DNA from: Streptomyces malachitofuscus
GTDB lineage: Bacteria > Actinomycetota > Actinomycetes > Streptomycetales > Streptomycetaceae
Length of the DNA: 64,000 nt
Direction of reading: 5' to 3'
NCBI RefSeq assembly: GCF_014650055.1
Contig: NZ_BMUF01000012.1
Location: forward strand, 124,001 to 188,000
The position numbers and the translations under genes are program-made. Shown here one piece after another: positions 51,779 through 60,213 of the stretch (position 1 is its first letter; every line of letters begins with the position of its first letter). The notes below the pieces were generated by a model that was not told where the DNA came from, made no database searches, and worked only from the letters and a program-made list of their open reading frames with translations.

Positions 51779-51850
51779 TCAGCCGGTGGCCACGGAGGTG
51801 AATGTGACGGATTCCTGAATGCGGGCAGCGCCCAGCGCAAAGACAGTCAT
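51779..51850 (-). CDS. candidate 23-residue leader peptide upstream of rsgA
   Basis: An ORF of 24 codons from ATG at 51850 to TGA at 51779 encodes a peptide starting MTVFALGAARIQ and ending TFTSVATG. An excellent ribosome site, GAGGAGGTG, lies eight bases before the ATG, far better than the one at rsgA. The stop is 73 bases before the TTG of rsgA. It may be a regulatory leader ORF or a microprotein. No conservation could be tested. Confidence 0.6.
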   Translation of the reverse strand: MTVFALGAARIQESVTFTSVATG

Positions 51851-51974
51851 CGGTCGACACCTCCTCACTCCGTGAAAACTCCGGTACGGCGGCGAGCGGC
51901 CGCCGTGCGATCTGCGGTCACAGTAGCCTGCGGCGGCCCCGGACCGTCAACTTGTTTTCCCGCGCGTTCCGGCG

Positions 51975-53471
51975 TCAGACCGTGGCGCAGGTCCGGCCGT
52001 TGAGCGTGAAGCCGGTCGGCGGGCCGTTGGTGCCGCTCCAGGAGGCGATGAAGCCGAAGGCGAGCTTTTCGCCGGCGGCGACCGTCCGGCGGTAGTCGGG
52101 GGCGGTGGCGGTGACGTGGGAGCCGTCCTGGCGCACCGAGGCGTCCCACATCTGGGTGATCTGCTGGCCGTCCTCGAAGGTGAAGCCGACGCGCCAGGAG
52201 TCGAGCGGGTCCCGCGTGGTGACGGTGACGGTGGCCTGGAAGCCGTCGGGCCACTGGTTGGCCAGGTCGTAGTCGACCCGGCAGGCGGCGGGCGCACCGC
52301 GGCCGGTGGTCGCGTTGGCCGTGGTGGCGGAGGAGGTGCCCTGGGGTTCGGGGTCGGGGTTCTTCGTCCGGGCCGGTGCGCCGGACGGGGTGCGTGCGGC
52401 GGACTCCGTGGCGGCCGGGGAGCTCGAAGAGGGGTCGTCGTCGGCGGGGACGGTGGGGGCGGACGGCAGGGAGGGGCCGGGGTCGGCGACGGGCCGGCCG
52501 GCGTCGGAGCGTGCCGCGCGGTCGTCGGACGTGTCGCCGAAGGGCATCAGCGAGGCCGCGAGGGCGAGCAGGGAGACGAGCACGGCGGCGACGAGCGGTG
52601 CGTGCCGGGCGACGGGCGTCCTGCCGGAGGCGTCCGCCGGGTCGCCGGTGTCCGCGTCGGAGGGGTCCGGGCGGCCGGCGCCCAGGCGCACCTCCGCGGC
52701 GCGACGGCGGCGTTCCAGATAGGCGAGTCCGCCCCAGCCGATCACTCCGCCGGCCAGGGCCCCGGGCAGTCCCCCGCCGTGCAGGCGCAGACAGGCGGCG
52801 GCCTCGGCGCACTGGTGGCAGGTGGCGAGGTGCCGGGAGAGGTCGTCGGGGGTGTCGGCGGCGGGCGACCGGGTGACGGCGTCGAGGAGCCGGGCGTAGC
52901 TGCGGCACTCGGCGTCCATCGGGGAGTCGAGGTGGTTGCGGTGGCAGCGGTCCCGGAACAGGCGGCGTACCTGGGCGAGTTCGTCGGCCACGGTGGCGGG
53001 GTCGAGTCCGAGCCGACGGGCCACCAGGGGCAGCGGCAGGGCCTCCGCCTCGGCCAGCCAGAGCAGTTCGGCGTCCGCCTGCTGGAGGTCGCGCAGTCCG
53101 CGCACGGCGACCGGGCGTTGCAGCGGCGGGCCGGTGTAGCGGGCGGCCTGGTCGGAGTGGAGCCACAGCCGCAGGTCGGGGTCGAGTTTGTGTCCGTGCC
53201 CCGCCTTCTCCCAGGCGGCCGCGGTGGTGCGAACGGCGGTCAGCAGCAGGGGTATCCGGGGCAGTCTCGACGAGCGGCGCCCGGTGCCCCGTACGGTGCC
53301 GTGCTCGGCCGCGCGCAGTTCGCCGATGCCCTGGGCGAAGGCCTCGCGGGCCAGTTCGGCGGCGGCGGTGGATCCCGCCGTGCACAGGTCGGCGTAGGAG
53401 AGCACCGCGTCCCAGCACTCGGTGAACAGTGCCGCCTCGCTGGCGTCCTTGGGGCTCGGCAGGTCGGGCAT
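51975..53471 (-). CDS. membrane protein: sigma-like and zinc-finger head, outside cellulose-binding module
   Basis: A 498-residue multidomain protein. Residues about 1-185 resemble an ECF-type sigma factor in layout, with a region-4-like segment LAEAEALPLPLVARRLGLDP and ATVADELAQVRRLFRDR. A zf-HC2-like anti-sigma motif follows (HLATCHQCAEAAACL, about residues 215-230). One transmembrane helix is near 296-315 (LVAAVLVSLLALAASLM). A Ser/Pro-rich linker leads to a C-terminal family 2 carbohydrate-binding module with its two end cysteines (CRVDYDLANQW and CATV) and aromatic residues. ATG at 53471 with AGGAG. A surface sensor of cellulose or chitin is inferred. Confidence 0.78.
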   Translation of the reverse strand: MPDLPSPKDASEAALFTECWDAVLSYADLCTAGSTAAAELAREAFAQGIGELRAAEHGTVRGTGRRSSRLPRIPLLLTAVRTTAAAWEKAGHGHKLDPDLRLWLHSDQAARYTGPPLQRPVAVRGLRDLQQADAELLWLAEAEALPLPLVARRLGLDPATVADELAQVRRLFRDRCHRNHLDSPMDAECRSYARLLDAVTRSPAADTPDDLSRHLATCHQCAEAAACLRLHGGGLPGALAGGVIGWGGLAYLERRRRAAEVRLGAGRPDPSDADTGDPADASGRTPVARHAPLVAAVLVSLLALAASLMPFGDTSDDRAARSDAGRPVADPGPSLPSAPTVPADDDPSSSSPAATESAARTPSGAPARTKNPDPEPQGTSSATTANATTGRGAPAACRVDYDLANQWPDGFQATVTVTTRDPLDSWRVGFTFEDGQQITQMWDASVRQDGSHVTATAPDYRRTVAAGEKLAFGFIASWSGTNGPPTGFTLNGRTCATV

Positions 53472-53633
53472 GAGACTCCTGCATCACGTACGAGGTCAAC
53501 TCGCCACAGCTGGCGTGGAGTTGGGGGAAACCTCGCGGCAGTGGCCGAGCTTTTCACGTCCTCGACACAACTGACAAGCGCCGTCTTCACTTTCTGTGGC
53601 GGCGTGGCGACCCCTCGCGGTGACAATACGCAA

Positions 53634-53665
53634 GGAAGGCCGGAACGTCTCGGTTCCGGCCTTCC
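53634..53665 (-). terminator. terminator after radical SAM gene
   Basis: GGAAGGCCGGAAC (53634-53646) pairs with GTTCCGGCCTTCC (53653-53665) around a 6-base loop, 33 bases beyond the stop of the minus-strand radical SAM gene. Confidence 0.85.
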
Positions 53666-53698
53666 GATGGTGCGTGAGGCCGCTGGGCGGCCCCGGGC

Positions 53699-55021
53699 TC
53701 AGACGGTCCCGGCGGGCTCCTGTGCGGGGAGGCTGTCCATGAAGGAGCTGACGGAGAACACCGCGTTGCCGGGTCCGGGCGGGCCGTATCCGGGGGGCGA
53801 GGACAGGCCGAAGTCCTCCATGGTCTGCCGGTACGCCTGGAGCAGCCGGATGTGGTACTCCAGCGGGGCGCCCTGCGGGTTGGCCTTGCCGAGCGGGGTG
53901 GTCGGCTCCGGGCACCAGGTGGTGAAGCGGGGCGTGATGCCGTGCGACATGAAGAAGCGCAGGCCCTCGGTGGTGGAGTCGATGGCCTCGTCGACCGTCT
54001 TGAAGCCGAAGGGCTCGGCCATCTCGACGCCCGCGACGAAGTTGGGGATCACGTTGCGCGCGCCGAAGATCTCGGCGGAGTCGAGGATCCGCCGGTGCCA
54101 CTCGTCCCGGCCGACGTAGCGCTCCTTGCCGGGGCAGTACATCTTGAAGAGGTACTCGTCCCACACCTCGTAGTTGGGGTGGTAGATCTGCACGCCGTAG
54201 TCCTTGAAGCGCTGGACGTCGTCCTTGGGCAGCGCCTGGGCGACGACCTTGCCGATCCAGCGGCCGGGGAAGCGCTCCTCGATGGCCTTGGCGTAGTGGC
54301 CGTAGAAGTCGGCCTCGTCGCGGCCGGAGACCGTCTTGGTGATGGCGCCGCCGGTGAGGGTGTAGGCGGTGGAGGCCTTCGCCGTGTCGTACCGGTCGAT
54401 GATCTCCAGGGCCTCGAGGACCTCCTCGACGTCCTTCACCCCGGTGTAGGGCCGGCCGGCCGCCTTGTGCTGGCGCCAGTTGTGATTGATGTCGCAGTAC
54501 TGGCACTCCTCCTTGGCGCCGAAGTACTGGCAGACCCGGAAGACGGTCAGATAGATCAGGTAGCCCCACTGGATGGTGGGTGCCACCTCCATGACCGACT
54601 TCCCGTTGGACAGGGTGTGCCGGTAGTACTCGGGCATGGGCGGCACGCCGACGTCGGAGATCCGCTTGCCGTCGAGGTAGAGGCCGAGCATGCCGTGCTC
54701 GTCGGCGGCGACGCGGTAGGGGGAGGCCGGGTTCACCCGCACGGACACCACCGTGCGGCGTAGGTCGTAGGGGCCACCCGTGAGGATGATCTCCTCCGGC
54801 GGCCTGCGCAGCGCGGCCTCGCCCAGCTCGGGCAGGGTGCCGTGGTCGAAGGAGAAGATGAAGTACGACTTCGGTTTGACCTCTCCGCTCTCGTTGTCAC
54901 TGAGCGCGGACGGGTCGAAGGCCACACCGCCGCGCAGCAGGTCCTCCTTGAAGACGGCCTCGCGCGGCACGTGCGGGAACCGCTCCATCAGATCCTCGAC
55001 CAGCGCGGTACGGCTGCCCAT
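53699..55021 (-). CDS. radical SAM protein with unusual cysteine spacing
   Basis: A 440-residue radical S-adenosylmethionine enzyme candidate. The iron-sulphur cysteines appear as RVCQYFGAKEECQYCDINHN, that is C-x8-C-x2-C instead of the common C-x3-C-x2-C, near residues 159-171. A GGxxT-like segment (LTGGAIT) and IGKVVAQAL follow, as in the SAM-binding barrel. The N-terminal 150 residues form a separate domain (EIILTGGPYDLRRTVVSVRV). ATG at 55021 with GGAGGAG. No precursor peptide gene was found next to it. Its substrate is unknown; it is divergent from aldO. Confidence 0.82.
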   Translation of the reverse strand: MGSRTALVEDLMERFPHVPREAVFKEDLLRGGVAFDPSALSDNESGEVKPKSYFIFSFDHGTLPELGEAALRRPPEEIILTGGPYDLRRTVVSVRVNPASPYRVAADEHGMLGLYLDGKRISDVGVPPMPEYYRHTLSNGKSVMEVAPTIQWGYLIYLTVFRVCQYFGAKEECQYCDINHNWRQHKAAGRPYTGVKDVEEVLEALEIIDRYDTAKASTAYTLTGGAITKTVSGRDEADFYGHYAKAIEERFPGRWIGKVVAQALPKDDVQRFKDYGVQIYHPNYEVWDEYLFKMYCPGKERYVGRDEWHRRILDSAEIFGARNVIPNFVAGVEMAEPFGFKTVDEAIDSTTEGLRFFMSHGITPRFTTWCPEPTTPLGKANPQGAPLEYHIRLLQAYRQTMEDFGLSSPPGYGPPGPGNAVFSVSSFMDSLPAQEPAGTV

Positions 55022-55175
55022 CCCGTGTTCTCCTCCCGGTTCGGACGTACGACTCCTCACGGTATGCCCCCGGCCGGACATCCGGGTGGCCGGGTCCCCC
55101 ACATGGTGCGGGCCGTATCCGAGGTAGGTTCCGGTTGGGGCCCTTTTCGGCCCTGGTGGCCGGGAAGGACGAGGG

Positions 55176-56429
55176 ATGACCGAGAGCGTGACCAACTGGG
55201 CGGGCAACATCACGTACGCCGCCAAGGAACTGCACCGCCCGCGCACTCTGGACGCGCTGCGGACGCTGGTCGCGGAGAGCTCCCGCGTGCGGGCGCTCGG
55301 CAGCGGGCACTCCTTCAACGAGATCGCCGAGGCCGGCGAGGACGGCATGCTGCTCTCGCTGGCCGACCTGCCCCCGCGGATCGACGTGGACACCACGGCC
55401 CGGACGGTGCGGGTCGGGGGCGGGGTGCGCTACGCGGAGCTGGCCCGCCAGGTGCACCGGCACGGGCTGGCGCTGGCGAACATGGCGTCGCTCCCGCACA
55501 TCTCGGTGGCCGGTTCGGTCGCCACCGGCACGCACGGCTCGGGCGTGGGCAACGGTCCCCTCTCCTCGTCCGTGCGCGCGGTGGAGCTGGTCACGGCGGA
55601 CGGCTCGACGGTGACCTTCGCGCGTGGCGACGAGCGGTTCGGCGGCGCGGTCACCTCGCTGGGCGCGCTCGGCGTCGTCACCGCGCTCACCCTGGACCTG
55701 GAACCGGCCTTCGAGGTCGAGCAGCACGTGTTCACCGAGATGCCGCTGGAGGGGCTGGACGACACCGCCTTCGAGACGGTGATGGCGTCGGCGTACAGCG
55801 TGAGCCTGTTCACCGACTGGCGGGAGCCGGGCTTCCGGCAGGTGTGGGTGAAGCGGCGCGCCGACCAGCCGCTCACCGACCTGCCCCCGGCCGCTCCGGC
55901 GGTCGAGAAGATGCATCCGGTGCCGGGGATGCCCGGGGTGAACTGCACCGAGCAGTTCGGGGTGCCGGGGCCCTGGCACGAGCGGCTGCCGCACTTCCGG
56001 GCGGAGTTCACGCCGAGCAGCGGAGCGGAGCTGCAGTCGGAGTACCTGATGCCACGCAGGTCGGCCGTCGCGATGCTGCGCGCGCTGGACGGGATCCGGG
56101 AGACGGTCGCGCCGGTGCTGCAGACCTGCGAGGTGCGCACCGTCGCCGCCGACGACCAGTGGCTGAGCCCCTCCTACGACCGGGACACGGTGGCCGTGCA
56201 CTTCACCTGGATCGAGGACACCCGGACGGTGCTCCCCGTGGTGACGCGGGTGGAGGAGGCGCTGGCGCCGTTCGACGCGCGGCCGCACTGGGGGAAGGTG
56301 TTCACGACGCCGGCGGCGGTGCTGCACGCCCGCTACTCGCGTCTGCACGACTTCCGGGCCCTGGTCCGTGACATGGACCCCGACGGCAAGTTCACCAACG
56401 CCTTCGTGCGGGACGTGCTCGGGGACTGA
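55176..56429 (+). CDS. aldO: alditol oxidase
   Basis: A 417-residue FAD-dependent oxidase that converts alditols such as xylitol and sorbitol to aldoses with release of hydrogen peroxide. It matches S. coelicolor AldO along its whole length as I recall that sequence, including LGSGHSFNEIAE with the histidine that binds FAD covalently (about His46), ASLPHISVAGSVATGTHGSG, MHPVPGMPGVNCTEQFGVPG and the end GKFTNAFVRDVL. ATG at 55176 with GGACGAGGG. Its peroxide would be handled by catalase. A sugar transport operon follows downstream on the same strand. Confidence 0.96.
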   Translation: MTESVTNWAGNITYAAKELHRPRTLDALRTLVAESSRVRALGSGHSFNEIAEAGEDGMLLSLADLPPRIDVDTTARTVRVGGGVRYAELARQVHRHGLALANMASLPHISVAGSVATGTHGSGVGNGPLSSSVRAVELVTADGSTVTFARGDERFGGAVTSLGALGVVTALTLDLEPAFEVEQHVFTEMPLEGLDDTAFETVMASAYSVSLFTDWREPGFRQVWVKRRADQPLTDLPPAAPAVEKMHPVPGMPGVNCTEQFGVPGPWHERLPHFRAEFTPSSGAELQSEYLMPRRSAVAMLRALDGIRETVAPVLQTCEVRTVAADDQWLSPSYDRDTVAVHFTWIEDTRTVLPVVTRVEEALAPFDARPHWGKVFTTPAAVLHARYSRLHDFRALVRDMDPDGKFTNAFVRDVLGD

Positions 56430-56462
56430 TCGCCGCGCACGCCTCCGGCGTGCCCCCGGGCC

Positions 56463-56507
56463 GGACTTCGTCAACCCCCTTTCCAAAGCCCTTGTCGAAC
56501 GTTCGGC
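56463..56507 (+). promoter_or_regulatory. candidate operator upstream of ROK gene
   Basis: GGACTTCGTCAACCCCCTTT and the following TTGTCGAACGTTCGG closely resemble the block upstream of the binding-protein gene at 57852. CGAACGTTCG is a 10-bp palindrome. The shared block suggests that the ROK protein controls both promoters. Confidence 0.55.
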
Positions 56508-56581
56508 CTCCTGCATAGCCTTGCCGCGCGCCGGTGGCGGGCCGACCCGGCCCGGCCGGCAGGGGATGGGGGCAGCGGACG

Positions 56582-57808
56582 GTGAAGCGCACATCACGGG
56601 ACATCCGTACGGCCAACCGCTATCGGGTACTGCGTCAGATCATCGCCGCGTCGCCCACCTCCCGGCAGGAGCTGGCGGCCGCCACCGGCCTGAGTCTGGC
56701 CACCGTCGCCACCCTGGTCGGCGAGCTGCTCGACCTCGGTCTGATCACCGAGGTCGGCTTCGAGGACTCGGCCGGCGGCCGTCCCCGGGGCCTGGTGGCC
56801 GTCGACGCGTCCGGCGGCGCCCTGATCGGTGTGGACCTGGCCGAGACCTATGTCCGGGTCGAACTGTTCGACCTCGCCCTGAACGTGCTGGCCCGCGCCG
56901 AGGAGGCCACGCGCCCCGGCGACAGCCGGCCCGAGCAGGTCGTGGGCCATGTGGCCACGGTGGTCGGGTCGGTGGTGGCGCAGGCCGGGGTGGAGGGCGC
57001 GCGGGTGCTCGGGGTCGGGGTGAGCGTGCCGGGTCAGGTGGACCGGGACACCGGCGTGTCCGAGTACGCGCCGAACTGGGACTGGCACGACGTACCGCTG
57101 CTCGATCTGCTCGCCGGCCACATCGCCTACCCGCTCCACCTGGACAATCCGCTGCGGGCCTGCGCGGTGGCCGAACTGTGGTTCGGGGCGGCGCGGGGGT
57201 GCGGGGACGCGGTGGTGGTGAACCTGGGGACCGGGGTGGGCGCCGGGCTGGTGCTGGGCGGCGGGGTGCACCGGGGGGTGAGCAACAGCGCCGGCGAGTG
57301 GGGTCACACCACGCTCGTCCTGGACGGCCGCCCCTGCCACTGCGGCAACCACGGCTGTGTGGAGACGTACACGGGTGCGCCCGGGATCATGTTGAATCTG
57401 CGGGAGCTGAGTCCGGACAGCCCGCTGCTGCGTCCCGGGGACCAGACGGCCACGATCGACGCGCTCGCCCGCGGGGTGCGCGCGGGCGATCCGGAGGCGG
57501 TGGCGGTGCTCCGGTGCACCGCCCGCTATCTCGGCGCCGGTGTCGCCGATCTGGTCAACGTCTTCAATCCGGAGGTGGTCGTGCTCAGCAGCTGGGTCGC
57601 GGCCGCGTTCGGTGAGCCGCTGCTGGAGGAGGTCCGCGCGGCCGTCGCCCGGCACGCGCTGCGCCGCCCGCTGGCCGCCACCCGGATCGTCCTCTCCCCG
57701 ATCCCCACCGATCCGGTGTGTCTGGGTGCGGCGACGTTCGCGCTGGAGGGCGCGCTGCAGTCGGCCGGCAAGGGCGTCAGGGCCCGGGCGGCCGGAGGGC
57801 GCCGGTAG
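56582..57808 (+). CDS. ROK-family transcriptional regulator
   Basis: A 408-residue regulator. The N-terminal winged helix-turn-helix (about residues 15-70: RYRVLRQIIAASPTSRQELA, GLSLATVATLVGELL) precedes a ROK sugar-kinase-like domain with GVDLAETYVRVELFDL, NLGTGVGAGLVLGG and the zinc motif CHCGNHGCVETY. The ROK domain probably binds the sugar that the next operon imports. GTG at 56582. It is encoded directly upstream of the transporter and shares an upstream sequence block with it, so autoregulation and repression of the operon are expected. Confidence 0.92.
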   Translation: MKRTSRDIRTANRYRVLRQIIAASPTSRQELAAATGLSLATVATLVGELLDLGLITEVGFEDSAGGRPRGLVAVDASGGALIGVDLAETYVRVELFDLALNVLARAEEATRPGDSRPEQVVGHVATVVGSVVAQAGVEGARVLGVGVSVPGQVDRDTGVSEYAPNWDWHDVPLLDLLAGHIAYPLHLDNPLRACAVAELWFGAARGCGDAVVVNLGTGVGAGLVLGGGVHRGVSNSAGEWGHTTLVLDGRPCHCGNHGCVETYTGAPGIMLNLRELSPDSPLLRPGDQTATIDALARGVRAGDPEAVAVLRCTARYLGAGVADLVNVFNPEVVVLSSWVAAAFGEPLLEEVRAAVARHALRRPLAATRIVLSPIPTDPVCLGAATFALEGALQSAGKGVRARAAGGRR

Positions 57809-57851
57809 CGCGAGTTGTTCGCCATCACGAACAACCCACAACGCTTCGAAC

Positions 57852-57896
57852 GGACTTTGTCCAACCCCTTGCCGAAGTATTGGCCGAAGGTTAACG
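57852..57896 (+). promoter_or_regulatory. candidate operator upstream of sugar-binding protein gene
   Basis: GGACTTTGTCCAACCCCTTG, then CCGAAG and TTGGCCGAAGGTTAACG, matches the block upstream of the ROK gene at most positions. It ends 65 bases before the binding-protein start codon. Confidence 0.55.
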
Positions 57897-57961
57897 TCCC
57901 GCGCACCGCAAGTCCTTGAGCGCCACCCGCCGCAAGCCGCACACGAGACAAGGACGTCGAC

Positions 57962-59224
57962 ATGCCGGCCATGAGCAACAGCAACTGGGACCGCCGAACC
58001 GTACTGCGCGCCGCGATGGGCCTGACCGCCGCGGGAGGTCTCGCCGCATGCGGCGGCAACACCGGCCGGAACGGGGGAGGTTCGGGCGACGCGCTCGTGC
58101 AGTACTTCCACGCGTACGGCGAGGCCGGCACCGAGCAGGCCGTCAAGCGGTACGCGAAGGCCTACGACAAGGCCGATGTCGCCACGCAGTGGATCACCGG
58201 CGACAACTTCGAGAACAAGCTGTTCTCCGCGCTGCTGACGGACAAGGCCCCGGACCTGTTCGAGTTCCACCCGCAGATCCAGCTCGTGCACAGCGGCCAG
58301 GTGGCCGATCTGACCGACATCGTCGAACCGGTCAAGGACGACTTCAACCAGGCCGACATCGCGTCGCACACGGTCGACGGGAAGATCTACGGCGTCCGGA
58401 TGATCGACGACCCGCAGTTCTTCTTCTACCGCAAGTCGTTGTTCGACAAGGCGGGCGTCGGCGTCCCGGCCACGCTCGACGAGCTGGTGGAGGCCGCGGC
58501 CAGGCTCACCACGGACAAGGTCAAGGGCGTCTTCCTCGGCAACGAGCTGCACGCGATCATCCGCCCGATGATCTGGGCGGCCGGCGCCGACACCCTCGAC
58601 GACAGGAACCGGATCGCGTACCACACGGACGGGGTCAAGGAGGGCCTGGTCACCCTGCGCAGGCTCTTCACCAGCGGCGACCTCCTCCTGGGCGCCCCGG
58701 CCGACTTCTGGGACCCGTCCGCGCTCAACCAGGGCCTGTGCGCCATGCAGTGGTGCGGCATGTGGGCCATGCCGCAGATGCAGGAGGCGCTCGGCGACGA
58801 TCTCGGGATCTTCCCGTTCCCGAAGGTCACCGGCGACGGCAAACCCGCCGTCTACAACGGCGGCTGGTCCATGTTCGTCAACGCCAAGGGCAAGAACGTC
58901 GACGCGGCCAAGGAGTACGTGAAGTGGCTGTGGATCGACCAGAAGGAGTACCAGGAGGACTGGGCCACCTCCTACGGCTTCCACATCCCCCCGCGCACCT
59001 CGATCGCCGAGTCCGCGGACAAGCTCAAGTCGGGTCTGCCGGGCGAGGGCGTCCGGCTCTTCAACGAGTTCGGGCACTTCGACAACATCGGCTTCACCCA
59101 GGCCATGATCGACGCGACCGAGGACGTCATCGCCGACTGCGTCCGCCAGGACGGAGATCCGGAGGCCGCGCTCGACAAGTGCGACCGCAAGGTCGACCGC
59201 GAGCTCGAGAAGCTCTTCGGTTAG
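57962..59224 (+). CDS. ABC transporter sugar-binding lipoprotein
   Basis: A 420-residue extracellular solute-binding protein of family 1. The N-terminus carries a twin-arginine signal and lipobox (RRTVLRAAMGLTAAGGLAAC, cysteine at about residue 30), so it is exported folded and lipid-anchored. Typical segments are LTDKAPDLFEFHPQIQLVHS, FYRKSLFDKAGVGVPATLDE and NGGWSMFVNAKGKNVDAAKE. The ATG at 57962 follows AAGGA. The beta-galactosidase downstream suggests a galactoside or similar oligosaccharide as ligand, which is inference. Confidence 0.93.
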   Translation: MPAMSNSNWDRRTVLRAAMGLTAAGGLAACGGNTGRNGGGSGDALVQYFHAYGEAGTEQAVKRYAKAYDKADVATQWITGDNFENKLFSALLTDKAPDLFEFHPQIQLVHSGQVADLTDIVEPVKDDFNQADIASHTVDGKIYGVRMIDDPQFFFYRKSLFDKAGVGVPATLDELVEAAARLTTDKVKGVFLGNELHAIIRPMIWAAGADTLDDRNRIAYHTDGVKEGLVTLRRLFTSGDLLLGAPADFWDPSALNQGLCAMQWCGMWAMPQMQEALGDDLGIFPFPKVTGDGKPAVYNGGWSMFVNAKGKNVDAAKEYVKWLWIDQKEYQEDWATSYGFHIPPRTSIAESADKLKSGLPGEGVRLFNEFGHFDNIGFTQAMIDATEDVIADCVRQDGDPEAALDKCDRKVDRELEKLFG

Positions 59225-59247
59225 GCCGCCGGACGGACAGCCACGAC

Positions 59248-60213
59248 ATGCCGACCCTCACCGACAGCGGTGTCACGAGCCCCGCCCCGTCCGAGGCCCC
59301 CAAGGCCCGGGCGAGGCGGCCTCTGCGGGGCAACCCCACCGCCAACTTCTGGCTCTTCACCGGCCCGTTCATGATCGGGCTGGCGATCTTCGTCTACCTC
59401 CCCATCGGCTGGAGCCTCTGGCTCTCCTTCTTCGACGCCCGGTTCACTGTCACGCCGAGCGAGTTCATCGGCTTCGACAACTACCGCTACATGCTGACGG
59501 ACGACGGCTTCACCGGCTCGCTCGTCACCTTCACCGTCTTCGCCGCGTTCATCGTGCCCACCACCTGGGCCCTCGCCTTGGGGCTGGCGCTGATGGTGAA
59601 CCGGCTGCGGTTCATGCGGGCGTTCTTCCGGTCGGTGTTCTTCCTGCCGACCGCGGTGAGCTATGTCGCCGCCTCGCTCATCTGGAAGATGTCGATCTTC
59701 AGCGGCGTCCGCTTCGGCCTGATGAACACCGTCCTCGGCTGGTTCGGCGTCGACGGCATCGCCTGGCTGGCCGGCCCCGAGCCGCCCTGGTACTGGCTGG
59801 TCATCGTCACCGTACGCCTGTGGCTCCAGGCCGGGTTCTTCATGATCCTGTTCCTGGCGGCCCTGCAGAACATCCCGCAGGAGCTGTACGAGGCCGCCGC
59901 CATCGACGGCGCGAAGCCGGGTTGGCAGACCTTCCGGTACATCACGCTGCCGCAACTGCGCGCCACGTCGACGGCCGTGGTCCTGTTGCTGCTGGTGCAG
60001 GCGTACCAGGCCTTCGACGAGTTCTACAACCTGCTGTCGAGGACCACCTGGGGACGCCCGCCGCTGGTCGAGCTGTACGAGACGGCCCTCGGCGAGAACC
60101 AGGACTACGGCGCCGGCAGCGCGGGCGCGATGATCCTGACCCTGCTGATCTGCGTGGTGACCCTGCTCCAGGGCAGGTTCATGGGCTTCGGAAGGGGGGA
60201 GGAGGCCAAGTGA
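59248..60213 (+). CDS. sugar ABC transporter permease (MalF-type)
   Basis: A 321-residue permease with six predicted helices. The EAA loop that contacts the ATPase is YEAAAIDGAKPGWQTFRYIT (about residues 216-235). The N-terminal 30 residues are cytoplasmic and basic. ATG at 59248 with GGACGGA upstream. It overlaps the second permease by four bases. No ATPase gene is present; as in many Streptomyces sugar systems a shared ATPase such as MsiK, encoded elsewhere, is expected. Confidence 0.93.
   Translation: MPTLTDSGVTSPAPSEAPKARARRPLRGNPTANFWLFTGPFMIGLAIFVYLPIGWSLWLSFFDARFTVTPSEFIGFDNYRYMLTDDGFTGSLVTFTVFAAFIVPTTWALALGLALMVNRLRFMRAFFRSVFFLPTAVSYVAASLIWKMSIFSGVRFGLMNTVLGWFGVDGIAWLAGPEPPWYWLVIVTVRLWLQAGFFMILFLAALQNIPQELYEAAAIDGAKPGWQTFRYITLPQLRATSTAVVLLLLVQAYQAFDEFYNLLSRTTWGRPPLVELYETALGENQDYGAGSAGAMILTLLICVVTLLQGRFMGFGRGEEAK

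Noticed and set aside
53497..53523. CAACTC/GAGTTG arms upstream of the cellulose-binding protein gene as an operator
   Set aside because: The outer and inner arms have different centres, so the symmetry is too poor to support a dimer site.
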